Notes: generated by a model not told the origin, from the sequence alone. A stretch of DNA of 64,000 bases from Algoriphagus hitonicola (GCF_900113375.1 NZ_FOPC01000004.1:248001-312000), one strand, 5' to 3'. Positions 34,321 to 43,467 are shown, counted from the stretch's first letter. Translations and numbers: made by a program.

Positions 34321-37137
34321 ATGAAAAAACTTTTCTTTCTTATCCCTTTTGTTTGCCTCATCTCCGTGGCAGAAAACCAAGCACAAACCTGGACCAGGCT
34401 TCAGGGTTGGGGCTTGGACTTGGAGTCCATTTTTTGGGTCAATGATTCTGTCGCCTTTTCTGGAGGTGAAAATCTACTGATCCGCACTCAAAACCGCGCA
34501 CAATCCTGGCAGGAATTACCCTATACATTCGAAGGGAAAGTTTTGTCGATTGCCTTTGCAAATGAGGAGATCGGATTGGCCGTCGGAGAAAATGGACTGC
34601 TCCTAAAAACCGAAGATTCTGGTCAGACCTGGAATGAAATCTCACTGGGAGAAGAGGCCGACTTGAACCAAATCATCCAAATTTCTGAATTGAATTGGCT
34701 AATTGTGGCCGAATCAGGGAGAATATTCAAAAGTGAAGACCAAGGGGAATCCTGGAGTTTGATTTCGTCAGGACAAACTGAGTCACTTAACGATATATTC
34801 CAATTAAATTCAGACACCCTATATGTGGCTGGAGATGCAGGTACGCTTCTTCGCTCCGAAAATGGAGGAAACACCTGGAAAAAATTGGACCTTGGCCAAA
34901 CAACCAATTTCACCGGACTGGCATTTTCCTCCTCCTTGATCGGATATTTGGTTGGGGACTCAGGAACGATACTTAAAACCGAAGATGCCGGCGCCAGCTG
35001 GTCAGCGCTTAATTCTGGCGTAACTTCCAATTTGAGCAAAATTGCCATCAGCTCGCTCGATAGCAGAATAATCAGCATCGTGGGAGAAAATGCCACGGCG
35101 CTGCGATCCTCTGATTCAGGGGCAAGTTTTGCCAAAGCCAATCTCGGGGAGACAAATACCCGAGCTTTTCATGACCTGCATTTCGTCCCCGGTACCAATA
35201 CATTATATGCTGTCGGGCAGGATGGTTATCTGATTTCATCTACCAATGCCGGATCCAGCTACACACAGCGGATGGCAGGAGTTCGGAATGATTTTAAAGC
35301 TGTAGATTTTAAAACTGATCGATACGGGTTTATAGGAGGAGAAAATGGCGCATTCTTCGTCACTTCAAATGCAGGCCAAAGTATCATCAGCCGACCTTTA
35401 CCGGAAAATTCGGATGTGGTCGGAATGAACTTTTGGAATAACAGTTATGGCTTTTTGACCACGGCAAGCGGAAAACTCCTACGCACCTCAAATGCCGGTT
35501 CGGCTTGGATAGACCTGACGCCGACTTTCCCAGAATCAATCAACGGGTTTTATCTTTTCGCCACTTCAGTGATTTATGCCTCTGGGAATGAAGGAAGAGT
35601 GACCTCTTCCTTTAATTCAGGCGGAGCTTGGAATACTGAAATTCAATCGGATACCCAGAATGATCTAAAAGAAATCATGTTTTTTGACTTTCAGTTTGGA
35701 ATAGCGGTTGGCGAAAATGGACAGATTTCCTATTCTGACGGAGGGGCGACTTGGACTACGCTTCCTTCTCTGACCGAAAAAAACTTTAATGGTCTCGCCA
35801 AGCTGGACGAAATGACGGCTATCGTGGTCGGAGACGATGGGTCCATTTTCAAAACTACAGACAAAGCCCTTACCTGGCGACAAATTGAAATTCAAACTGA
35901 TGAAGACCTTTTGGATGTAGATTTTTTTGGTAGTGAAGTAGGATTTATCTCTGGAAAAAATGGATTGACCATGCAAACTGGCGATGGCGGGGAAACTTGG
36001 GTAATCATTCCCTCGGGTACCAGTCGGGATTTGACAGGAATCAGTGCCGGAAATCCACTCATTGCCTTCGCCGTCGGAGATGACGGAACTTTCCTCAGCT
36101 ATTCTTGCGTACCTCCTACAGGAGGCTTGAGCGAAATCACAGGAGTGGGAACCTCCTGTCTGAATGTAGAGCGATATTCCATTACAGATCCAGTTCTCGA
36201 AGGATCCGAAATCCTTTGGAGAGTGGATGGGGGTAAAATACTTTCCGGCCAAGGCACCAATGAAGTGGAAATAGAATGGACCGATGCCGGAAGAAACGGG
36301 GTTTTTGTCAGCCGACAAAATTTCTGTGGTACTGGCGAAACTTCTTATTTGGAGGTAATTGTCAATGATATTCCCGGAGTTTCAGAGCAAATAGGCGGAG
36401 AGGGATCCGTTTGTATTGAGGAGGAATACACCTACACCGTCAGCAATCAATCCGGCGTGGATTACGATTGGACAGTTAGTGGCGGAGAGATTGTCAATGG
36501 TCAAGGCACGGCTTCAGTTTTGGTGATTTGGGGTGAAACAGGAGACCATTCGATTTCAGTGGTCCCGAGCAATTCCTGTGGGGAAGGATCAAATCTATCC
36601 AAACCAATCCTCGTCAAGCCTCAAGCCGAAACACCAGGAGAAATCAGCGGTGAAGGAATAACCGCGCCCGGCGAGCAGATTTATGAGGTAATTCCCGTCG
36701 GAGAAAACAGTTATCAGTGGACGATCGATGGGGAAGGAGCTTCTATTGTAGAGGGACAGGGAACCGCATCCGTTCGGGTGATTTGGGAACGAGAGGGAGA
36801 ATATACACTTAGTGTCCGTGCGCAGAATTCCTGTGGATTTAGCGAGGCCAGTAGATTGCCGGTGACAGTAAGCTTTATTACTTCCCTGGAACCTGAAGGA
36901 GATTTTCCTCTTTTAGTATATCCCAATCCTAGTTCAGGACAGCTCTTTTTGGAATCAGAAAGCCTGTCTAAATGGAATTCCGTAGAAATAGTCAACCAAC
37001 TAGGCCAGTCTATTGTGAGCGCACCGATATCATCAGGACAGACCCTGGCTGTTTTTCAAGATTTGCCAAAAGGAATTCTTCTAGTTCGTTTAAAAGGCCG
37101 GACTGGAGTTTTGATCAAAAAGATTGTGGTAGAATAG
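34321..37137 (+). CDS. T9SS-secreted YCF48-like propeller protein with PKD-like repeats
   Basis: About 938 residues. The start at 34321 gives a signal peptide (MKKLFFLIPFVCLISVAENQ). The first ~600 residues are YCF48/Asp-box propeller repeats (SEDQGESWSL, SENGGNTWKK, TEDAGASWSA, TGDGGETWVI), probably two propellers. Three tandem immunoglobulin/PKD-like repeats of roughly 85 residues follow, each with a cysteine pattern and a GQGT motif (ILSGQGTNEVEIEW, IVNGQGTASVLVIW, IVEGQGTASVRVIW). The C-terminus is a type A T9SS sorting domain (LLVYPNPSSGQLFLES to LLVRLKGRTGVLIKKIVVE), so it should be displayed or released at the cell surface. Ligand unknown. Confidence 0.92.
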   Translation: MKKLFFLIPFVCLISVAENQAQTWTRLQGWGLDLESIFWVNDSVAFSGGENLLIRTQNRAQSWQELPYTFEGKVLSIAFANEEIGLAVGENGLLLKTEDSGQTWNEISLGEEADLNQIIQISELNWLIVAESGRIFKSEDQGESWSLISSGQTESLNDIFQLNSDTLYVAGDAGTLLRSENGGNTWKKLDLGQTTNFTGLAFSSSLIGYLVGDSGTILKTEDAGASWSALNSGVTSNLSKIAISSLDSRIISIVGENATALRSSDSGASFAKANLGETNTRAFHDLHFVPGTNTLYAVGQDGYLISSTNAGSSYTQRMAGVRNDFKAVDFKTDRYGFIGGENGAFFVTSNAGQSIISRPLPENSDVVGMNFWNNSYGFLTTASGKLLRTSNAGSAWIDLTPTFPESINGFYLFATSVIYASGNEGRVTSSFNSGGAWNTEIQSDTQNDLKEIMFFDFQFGIAVGENGQISYSDGGATWTTLPSLTEKNFNGLAKLDEMTAIVVGDDGSIFKTTDKALTWRQIEIQTDEDLLDVDFFGSEVGFISGKNGLTMQTGDGGETWVIIPSGTSRDLTGISAGNPLIAFAVGDDGTFLSYSCVPPTGGLSEITGVGTSCLNVERYSITDPVLEGSEILWRVDGGKILSGQGTNEVEIEWTDAGRNGVFVSRQNFCGTGETSYLEVIVNDIPGVSEQIGGEGSVCIEEEYTYTVSNQSGVDYDWTVSGGEIVNGQGTASVLVIWGETGDHSISVVPSNSCGEGSNLSKPILVKPQAETPGEISGEGITAPGEQIYEVIPVGENSYQWTIDGEGASIVEGQGTASVRVIWEREGEYTLSVRAQNSCGFSEASRLPVTVSFITSLEPEGDFPLLVYPNPSSGQLFLESESLSKWNSVEIVNQLGQSIVSAPISSGQTLAVFQDLPKGILLVRLKGRTGVLIKKIVVE

Positions 37138-37144
37138 GAGTGTA

Positions 37145-37669
37145 TTACTCTTCGTCTCGGATTTTCACATACTGAAAAAGGTCACCGATTACTCCTCTCT
37201 TAATAAAAGCCTTTTTCAAAATAGCTTCTGGAACATACCCTGCTTTTTCCAAAACATTCATCGATTCGACATTGAAGTCATAGATCTGGGCAAAAACCCG
37301 CTGCACGTCAAATTTTTCGAAAAGATAGGCTGTAAAAAGTTTAACCGCCTCGGTAGCGATGCCTTTTCCCCAATAGGATTCCCCTACCCAAAACCCAATT
37401 TCCATATTGGTTCGGAGTTCGTCTTTTCCCCGCTCTGAACCAATGGCCCCGGCTAGCTTCCCTTCAAACTCGATGGCAAAGTTTTGAGGAGGATTAAACT
37501 TTTGATTGTGCTCTATCCAATGCCTGGCATCGTGGATGGTGTAGGGTTGGGGATAACTATCCCTCAGATTCATTGCGATTTTGGGATTATTGGCAAGGGG
37601 ATAAAGCTGATGGAAGTGGGCTTCATTCCAAGTGACAAGGCTAATGGATCGTTCTCCGGCAATGATCAT
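37145..37669 (-). CDS. GNAT N-acetyltransferase (RimJ/RimL type)
   Basis: A 174-residue acetyltransferase using acetyl-CoA. The fold is shown by AIEFEGKLAGAIG, the strand EIGFWVGESYWGKGIATEA containing the acetyl-CoA P-loop, and VLEKAGYVPEAIL near the C-terminus. The RimJ/L group modifies N-termini of proteins or small amines; the substrate is unknown. It is convergent with the T9SS protein gene, with 7 bases between stops. Confidence 0.9.
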   Translation of the reverse strand: MIIAGERSISLVTWNEAHFHQLYPLANNPKIAMNLRDSYPQPYTIHDARHWIEHNQKFNPPQNFAIEFEGKLAGAIGSERGKDELRTNMEIGFWVGESYWGKGIATEAVKLFTAYLFEKFDVQRVFAQIYDFNVESMNVLEKAGYVPEAILKKAFIKRGVIGDLFQYVKIRDEE

Positions 37670-37753
37670 AAAGGGTTGATGGTTAATTATTCAAGATAAT
37701 AGGCTTCATCTACAAACACCAATGATGCCGAAAAATTTATTCTAAAGGTTTTT

Positions 37754-38830
37754 TTATTCCTCCAATCCAGAAGTATTCATTTTCTCGAGATTTTCGGCAA
37801 ATCGAAGTGCAGAAATGAATTCCTCGATGTTGCCTTCCATCACATCCGGCAAGTTATAAACTGTTTTATTGATTCGATGATCGGTGACCCGGGATTGGGG
37901 ATAATTGTACGTTCGGATTTTATCAGACCGATCACCACTTCCTACCATTGATTTTCGTTGGGCTCCCACGGTTTCATTATGCTTGGCCAGCTCGATTTCG
38001 TAGAGGCGGGAACGAAGCACCTTAAGCGCCTTTTCAAAGTTTTTGATCTGGGATTTTTCATCTTGACAAGTCACGACCAGTCCCGTAGGATTGTGGGTTA
38101 ATCGCACAGCGGAATAGGTCGTGTTAACAGACTGTCCTCCTGGCCCAGAGGAGCAATAGGTATCCTTTCGAATATCATTCATATCGAGATGCACCTCCAC
38201 TTCGTCCATTTCGGGCAAAACCGCCACGGAAGCCGCAGAGGTGTGCACACGGCCCTGGGATTCTGTAGCGGGCACGCGTTGTACCCGATGAACTCCTGAT
38301 TCGTACTTGAGCATTCCATATACATCCGCTCCCGATACCGTCGCAATGATTTCTTTATAGCCTCCTGCAGATCCAAAAGTCAAATCCAACACGGTCAACT
38401 TCCAGCCTTTCATTTCACAAAATCGCTCGTACATCCGGAACAGGTCTCCGGCAAATATCGCGGCTTCATCGCCTCCTGTACCTCCTCTGATTTCCAAGAT
38501 ACAATCCTTCGAATCATTTGGGTCTTTGGGAATGAGAAGCTGCTTGAGCTCTTCTTCCAGTTGGATTTTTCGCTCCTTCAAATCATCGAGCTCAGCCTTG
38601 GCCATTTCCCGAAAATCAGGATCTTTCTCTTTGTCCAATATTTGCTTTGAGCTATCGATATTTTCCAAAATGAGCTTATACTCATCATAGGCTTCGACCA
38701 CTTTTTCCAGATCCTTGTATTCCTTGGACAGTTTGGCATATTTGCTCATGTCTGACATGGACTCCGGTAGAATAATCAACTGCCCTACTTCTTCAAATCG
38801 ATCTTTAAGTGCTTGTAATTTGTCCAGCAT
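37754..38830 (-). CDS. prfA: Peptide chain release factor 1
   Basis: Reads UAA and UAG stop codons and releases the finished protein. From the ATG at 38830 it has 358 residues, close to the usual 360. The catalytic GGQ is at residues 231-233 (SSGPGGQSVNTTY), and the codon-recognition PAT in VQRVPATESQGRVHT marks RF1 rather than RF2. The upstream in-frame start at 38851 is rejected because a probable promoter -7 box covers it. Its presence means UAG is a normal stop here, which matters for the interrupted GH43 gene. Confidence 0.97.
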   Translation of the reverse strand: MLDKLQALKDRFEEVGQLIILPESMSDMSKYAKLSKEYKDLEKVVEAYDEYKLILENIDSSKQILDKEKDPDFREMAKAELDDLKERKIQLEEELKQLLIPKDPNDSKDCILEIRGGTGGDEAAIFAGDLFRMYERFCEMKGWKLTVLDLTFGSAGGYKEIIATVSGADVYGMLKYESGVHRVQRVPATESQGRVHTSAASVAVLPEMDEVEVHLDMNDIRKDTYCSSGPGGQSVNTTYSAVRLTHNPTGLVVTCQDEKSQIKNFEKALKVLRSRLYEIELAKHNETVGAQRKSMVGSGDRSDKIRTYNYPQSRVTDHRINKTVYNLPDVMEGNIEEFISALRFAENLEKMNTSGLEE

Positions 38831-38848
38831 GGTTTTTCTTTCGCCTTG

Positions 38849-38856
38849 CAAAAGTA
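38849..38856 (-). promoter_or_regulatory. Probable -7 box for prfA
   Basis: TACTTTTG on the minus strand matches the Bacteroidota consensus TAnnTTTG, 18 bases before the prfA ATG. No good -33 TTG was found upstream. Confidence 0.35.
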
Positions 38857-38980
38857 AGGATTAATTTGCAGTGATAATACCGGTCTTCTAAGGCCGGGAA
38901 ATTAAATTCAAAATCTGAAAACAGTCCTGATTTGTAGCGTATTGGGTTTATTTATCGTTTAAAGGTTAAAAGCGGAAAAA

Positions 38981-39217
38981 ATGAAGGCATTCAAAATCAC
39001 CTTTCTTAGTTTAGCTTCATTGCTTTGGATCCAGTGTGCGGAAGAGCAAAAGCTTCATGACTGCATCGATGAATCCAAAATCAATGAAACTGCAGCCTGC
39101 TATGAAATCTACGCTCCGGTATGTGGCTGTGACGGCAAGACTTATTCCAATGATTGCTATGCTCAAAATGCAGGAGTAACCTCTTATACGGTTGGCGCTT
39201 GCAGCGAAAAAAATTAA
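38981..39217 (+). CDS. Kazal-type protease-inhibitor-domain lipoprotein
   Basis: A 78-residue lipoprotein (lipobox LLWIQCAEE) whose mature part is almost entirely one Kazal domain. The pattern YEIYAPVCGCDGKTYSNDCY with six cysteines in total fits three disulphides. Kazal domains inhibit serine proteases by a canonical loop that follows the second cysteine (residues near YEIYAP). A membrane-tethered inhibitor could protect the envelope from the cell's own or foreign proteases; this is inference. Confidence 0.88.
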   Translation: MKAFKITFLSLASLLWIQCAEEQKLHDCIDESKINETAACYEIYAPVCGCDGKTYSNDCYAQNAGVTSYTVGACSEKN

Positions 39218-39241
39218 GGCCCCGATCTGAGGCCTTAATTA
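39211..39241. terminator. Bidirectional terminator between the Kazal gene and glmS
   Basis: AATTAAGGCC (39212-39221) and GGCCTTAATT (39231-39240) form a perfect stem. The two genes converge on it. Confidence 0.75.
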
Positions 39242-39245
39242 ATGA

Positions 39246-41087
39246 TTATTCAACGGTTACTGATTTTGCCAAATTCCTAGGTTGGTCCACGTTACATCCC
39301 CGCATTACGGCAATATGATAGGAGAGCAACTGCAAAGGTACTACCGCCACTAATGGAGCAAAAGCTTCATGGGTTTCGGGAATTTCAATGACGTGATCGG
39401 CCATTCGTCTAACCTGAGTATCTCCTTCGGTCACTACTGCAATTACTTTTCCTTTTCTTGCTTTTACTTCTTGAATATTGCTGACTACTTTTTCATAAGA
39501 ACTGTCCTGAGTCGCGATAAATATCACCGGCATTTCTTCGTCGATTAGCGCGATTGGTCCATGTTTCATTTCTGCAGCAGGATATCCTTCGGCATGGATA
39601 TAGGAAATTTCTTTCAATTTTAATGCTCCTTCCAGCGCTACCGGGAAATTATATCCTCTTCCTAAGTAAAGTGCGTTTCTGACATCTTTGTATTCCCCAG
39701 CAATGTATTTAATCACCTCATTGCTTTTGAGCGCTTTTTCCACCTTTGATGGAATCGCCTCTAGCTCATGAAGAAGCTGAATGTATCTGCTTTCAGGCAG
39801 GGTACCCCGCTGATAGCCGAGTTTCAATGCCATCATGGCCAAAACGGAAATTTGAGCAGTAAATGCTTTGGTCGAGGCGACGCCGATCTCAGGTCCGGCA
39901 TGGGTATAGGAACCTGCATGGGTCATCCTAGGAATCGAGGATCCTACGACGTTACAAACGCCAAAGATCGTAGCCCCTTTGGATTTTGCGAGTTCGATGG
40001 CGGCTAGCGTATCGGCCGTTTCTCCGGATTGTGATATTGCTATGACGAAATCCTTGTCGCTGATCACCGGATTTCGGTATCGAAATTCGGATGCATATTC
40101 TACTTCTACAGGGACTCTGGCAAACTCCTCAAACAGGTATTCGGCGACCAAACCTGCATGCCAGGAAGTTCCGCAAGCAGTGATGATAATTCGCTCGGCA
40201 TTTTGGAATTTATTCATGTAATCCCGAAGTCCACCCAAAACTAATCGGCCCGATTTGGCATCCAGCCTACCTCTTAGGCAGTCTGCGATTGACTTAGGCT
40301 GTTCGTAAATCTCTTTTAACATGAAATGCTCAAAACCTCCTTTTTCGATCGCTTCCAACTCCATTTCAAGCTGATTGATATAGGGATTGGTTTCGACGTT
40401 TTCGATGGTTTTGACCTGGAGACGATTGTTACGAATTACAGCAATTTCATAATCATCGAGATAGACGACCTTATTGGTATATTCGATGATCGGAGTGGCA
40501 TCGGAAGCTAAAAAGTATTCATCTTCACCCACACCTATGACAAGTGGAGAACCTTTTCTCGCCGCAATAAGGGTGTCAGGTTCTTCCTTGTTGATCAATA
40601 CGATGGCGTAAGCTCCAACCACTTTATGAAGAGCAAGCCGGAGAGCTTCTTCCAACGAGCATTGATTATGCAGCTGAATATCCTCGATAAACTTGATAAA
40701 AACTTCCGTATCGGTATCCGATTGAAATTTGTATCCTTTCTGGAGCAGGTCCTTTTTTAAAACCTCATAATTTTCAATAATCCCGTTATGGATCATTGCG
40801 AGCTTTTCGGAGGATGAGTAATGCGGGTGAGCATTCGTATCGTTCGGTTCGCCGTGGGTGGCCCATCGGGTATGACCGATTCCTATTTTTGAGCGGATTT
40901 CGCCATTGGATTGTAGGTGTTTTTCCAATTCGGAAACTTTCCCTTTTTTCTTGTAAATACTCAATCCTTTGGCATCCAAGAGGGCGACACCCGCTGAGTC
41001 ATATCCTCTGTACTCTAATCTGCGAAGGCCTTTGATAATAATGGGCAGCGCTTCTTGCTGTCCGACGTATGCTACAATTCCACACAT
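39246..41087 (-). CDS. glmS: Glutamine--fructose-6-phosphate aminotransferase (isomerising)
   Basis: Makes glucosamine 6-phosphate from fructose 6-phosphate and glutamine, the first step to UDP-GlcNAc, peptidoglycan and LPS. The start at 41087 places the catalytic cysteine directly after Met (MCGIVAYVG), as the N-terminal nucleophile requires; the longer frame to 41144 is therefore wrong. The glutaminase half shows RRLEYRGYDSAG and HTRWATHGEPND. The two SIS domains show TACGTSWHAG, SQSGETADT and the C-terminal end QPRNLAKSVTVE. Length 613 is normal. Confidence 0.98.
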   Translation of the reverse strand: MCGIVAYVGQQEALPIIIKGLRRLEYRGYDSAGVALLDAKGLSIYKKKGKVSELEKHLQSNGEIRSKIGIGHTRWATHGEPNDTNAHPHYSSSEKLAMIHNGIIENYEVLKKDLLQKGYKFQSDTDTEVFIKFIEDIQLHNQCSLEEALRLALHKVVGAYAIVLINKEEPDTLIAARKGSPLVIGVGEDEYFLASDATPIIEYTNKVVYLDDYEIAVIRNNRLQVKTIENVETNPYINQLEMELEAIEKGGFEHFMLKEIYEQPKSIADCLRGRLDAKSGRLVLGGLRDYMNKFQNAERIIITACGTSWHAGLVAEYLFEEFARVPVEVEYASEFRYRNPVISDKDFVIAISQSGETADTLAAIELAKSKGATIFGVCNVVGSSIPRMTHAGSYTHAGPEIGVASTKAFTAQISVLAMMALKLGYQRGTLPESRYIQLLHELEAIPSKVEKALKSNEVIKYIAGEYKDVRNALYLGRGYNFPVALEGALKLKEISYIHAEGYPAAEMKHGPIALIDEEMPVIFIATQDSSYEKVVSNIQEVKARKGKVIAVVTEGDTQVRRMADHVIEIPETHEAFAPLVAVVPLQLLSYHIAVMRGCNVDQPRNLAKSVTVE

Positions 41088-41143
41088 ATTGAAAAATTCT
41101 TTTAGGTAGTTAGAACTTCCACAAAGAAACAGCTTTCGTGCCA

Positions 41144-41183
41144 AAAAGAAGAATCCACTTTCTTAAAATTTGAAAGTGGATTC
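41144..41183 (-). terminator. Terminator after the DUF4270 gene
   Basis: A perfect 12-base stem, GAATCCACTTTC (41151-41162) with GAAAGTGGATTC (41172-41183), followed on the minus strand by TTCTTTTT. It separates the DUF4270 gene from glmS, so glmS must be read through or have its own promoter. Confidence 0.8.
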
Positions 41184-41207
41184 TGAAAGATTTTTAAAAT
41201 GGTGATT

Positions 41208-42569
41208 CTACCGGGTCTTGGAGTATATCGCCTTAACTTTAATATTATTCTGATTGACTTTAAACTGTCTAAAAGAACGTTTAAAGTCGTCTCCTTGGGT
41301 GTCTGGAGAATTTGCGTAAAGTAACCAATCTTTTCTTTCCAACTGACCTCTGAAAAGTGCATTAGTATAAGATGTGACGGATACAATATACTTTTCATCT
41401 TCTGAAGAGTATGTAGCAATTGCAGGCGCCTGATAGGCAGGTTCTTCGTCACCATTTTCATCTAGAGTAACTTGTGGTTGACCATCTCTTTGAACCGTAA
41501 GAGGTTGCCGATCACTTGGTCTATTCAGAATCTCATTGGAACTATCAGTGAAATAAGAAACCAAAAAAGATGGGGGGTTTTGACCATCTGGGACTTCATT
41601 GATTTCTCCAATTTCAAAAGTCACCTGATTAAAGGTAACACCCGACAATGTGTCTAAAAACTCATCAAACGGCGATGTGTCCAATTTAATCGTTAATCCT
41701 AGATTAGATTTCAAACCAACAGTTTGACCTACATCGTAATTTTCTCCCCGTTCAGAAATTTGTTCAATGGGCGTTCCACTTCGGTCATTTTTAACCCCGT
41801 TGAAACTCCTGGAAGAAAGCGTGCTAATTCGGTAACTTTCAGCAATTGTATCTCCCGGATAATGGAAATAAGCCACGATTGCTGTATTGGAGCCCAAATT
41901 GATACCGGAAGTCGTATTATCTCCTTCTCGTGCTTTTACGGCCACGCCAGGAAAATAATCCCGGAAAGAAAATAGGTTTTCAAACTCAGGACCCCGCTTC
42001 ATCTTCCCAAAAATCTCCTCTGCAAACTCTTCCTCTACTTGTAGGTTTACGACGGTGTCTTTGGTTTCCCCATAAATGAATTCTTCAAATGCGATGGGAT
42101 TTTCCTCGAAAGCCAAAGAATTAAAATTATAGTATAGAGTGTCCAAAATAGGCTCCGTCAATCGATGAACGCTGTAATATTTGGGTTCATCCAGATTTTG
42201 CCCATTGACACTGACTACGTCTAGGGTAAAAAAGATAGAATCCAAAATCGCTTCCGTCTCGGGTCTGTCCTCCGTAGAATTGATGTACATCCGCGTAAAT
42301 CCTGTGCCGGATGTTTTACCAAAAAAATCATCCTCTTCTTCTCCTACCACCAAAACACTCTGATTGGTGGTGTTAAATGAATCCAAAAGAACCATCTCAG
42401 CAGGGAGTTCGAATTCGGCGAAATAAACCCCGACTTGATTATTGCCGGGGGCCAATTCAATTCCTACCGTAGCAGGATCAGAACAAGATGTGAATAAAAT
42501 TAATGATATAAGGGCCGAAAGGGCCCACTTAACCGGCGAGATTAGTGTAAATGCCGTAAAGCTCTTCAT
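41208..42569 (-). CDS. DUF4270 lipoprotein
   Basis: Bacteroidota-specific exported lipoprotein of 453 residues. The start at 42569 gives the signal KWALSALISLILFTSCSDP; the frame extends to 42629 but without a signal. The family (SDPATVGIELAPGNNQVGVYF at the N-terminus of the mature part) has no established function. The 5' end overlaps the upstream GT5-like gene by 41 bases, which fits translational coupling. Conserved neighbourhood with glmS and panC is known to me from related genomes but cannot be checked here. Confidence 0.88.
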   Translation of the reverse strand: MKSFTAFTLISPVKWALSALISLILFTSCSDPATVGIELAPGNNQVGVYFAEFELPAEMVLLDSFNTTNQSVLVVGEEEDDFFGKTSGTGFTRMYINSTEDRPETEAILDSIFFTLDVVSVNGQNLDEPKYYSVHRLTEPILDTLYYNFNSLAFEENPIAFEEFIYGETKDTVVNLQVEEEFAEEIFGKMKRGPEFENLFSFRDYFPGVAVKAREGDNTTSGINLGSNTAIVAYFHYPGDTIAESYRISTLSSRSFNGVKNDRSGTPIEQISERGENYDVGQTVGLKSNLGLTIKLDTSPFDEFLDTLSGVTFNQVTFEIGEINEVPDGQNPPSFLVSYFTDSSNEILNRPSDRQPLTVQRDGQPQVTLDENGDEEPAYQAPAIATYSSEDEKYIVSVTSYTNALFRGQLERKDWLLYANSPDTQGDDFKRSFRQFKVNQNNIKVKAIYSKTR

Positions 42570-43341
42570 GAGCCTGCTCCTCTTCTTCAATGCTGATGTC
42601 AAACTTCTTGTCTTTAGAGAAATCCTCAATTAGTTGGTTTAATTCGGCAGAAACTTCGCTGCCTTTCACGACCAAATCGGCATATTCCATGCCCATTCGG
42701 ATAAAGCCCGTGAAGTCTTTGCTTTTCAAAGGTGCTAAAATAGCGTCATCAATGTCCACCATCTTAACCTTGTTTAACAAATCATCCCCAAATGTATGGG
42801 AAAATCCATTGTTATAGATCGCAAAAACTGATTTCGTATCTTTAAAAAGAGGCTCGTTTTTGTAGGTAGTCTTCAAATACATCGGGATCAGGGAAGTCAT
42901 CCAGTCATTGCAATGCACAATATCAGGGGCCCAGCCGAGTTTTTTTACCGTCTCGATGACGCCTTTGCAGAAAAAGATCGCTCGCTCGTCATTGTCTTCG
43001 TAAAACTTCTGTTGCTTATCATGAAATACGCTCTTCCGCTGAAAATAGTCTTCATTATCAATGAAGTACACCTGCAGCTTGGCGTTGGGAATAGACGCTA
43101 CTTTAATTACCAATGGCTTTTCTTCTTCACCTACGGCAATGTTGATTCCAGACAGTCGCACCACTTCATGCAGTCGGTTCTTTCGCTCGTTGATCAATCC
43201 AAACCGAGGTACCAAAATACGGATCTCCATACCACGCTCTTGCATAGCTTGCGGAAGGGATCTTAGGAAATTGGCGACTTCAGAAGTTTGGAGAAAAGGG
43301 TTGATTTCACTGGCAACGTAGAGGATACGTAATTTAGACAT
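42529..43341 (-). CDS. Glycogen-synthase-like protein: N-terminal GT5 domain only
   Basis: A 270-residue protein resembling the N-terminal Rossmann domain of GT5 glycogen/starch synthases (RILYVASEINPFLQTSEVAN, VHCNDWMTSLIPMYLK). It stops where the nucleotide-sugar-binding C-terminal domain would begin. The ADP-glucose contact KTGGL is replaced by QTSEV. It therefore cannot be an ordinary glycogen synthase and may be a regulatory or repurposed homologue. The reading frame is clean and coupled to the DUF4270 gene, so it is not simply a decayed fragment. Confidence 0.82.
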   Translation of the reverse strand: MSKLRILYVASEINPFLQTSEVANFLRSLPQAMQERGMEIRILVPRFGLINERKNRLHEVVRLSGINIAVGEEEKPLVIKVASIPNAKLQVYFIDNEDYFQRKSVFHDKQQKFYEDNDERAIFFCKGVIETVKKLGWAPDIVHCNDWMTSLIPMYLKTTYKNEPLFKDTKSVFAIYNNGFSHTFGDDLLNKVKMVDIDDAILAPLKSKDFTGFIRMGMEYADLVVKGSEVSAELNQLIEDFSKDKKFDISIEEEEQAHEELYGIYTNLAG

Positions 43342-43378
43342 GCTATTAAATTTTAATGTAAAGTGATAAACAACGGCA

Positions 43379-43386
43379 CAAAGATA
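43379..43386 (-). promoter_or_regulatory. Probable -7 box for the GT5-like gene
   Basis: TATCTTTG on the minus strand fits TAnnTTTG, 38 bases before the gene start at 43341. Confidence 0.4.
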
Positions 43387-43407
43387 ATAAAAAAACCCTG
43401 AAATGCG

Positions 43408-43436
43408 TTGTTTTTCTGGATATTAATCTAGTTTTG
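43408..43436 (+). promoter_or_regulatory. Probable panC promoter
   Basis: TTG (43408-43410), 18 bases, then TAGTTTTG (43429-43436) matches the Bacteroidota TTG-N17-23-TAnnTTTG arrangement. The predicted transcript start is about 25 bases before the GTG at 43468. Confidence 0.55.
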
Positions 43437-43467
43437 CCTCTATTTACCCAAAAGTACCCCCAAATCT

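Noticed and set aside
34171-34386. N-terminal extension of the haem-binding lipoprotein
   Set aside because: The added residues lack a signal peptide and overlap the divergent gene's coding start; the ATG at 34170 begins a proper lipoprotein signal.
35665-36318. A 217-codon minus-strand frame inside the T9SS protein gene
   Set aside because: Low-complexity shadow of the repeat-rich plus-strand gene.
41088-41144. Longer glmS frame
   Set aside because: The glutaminase nucleophile must follow the initiator Met, which only the ATG at 41087 provides.
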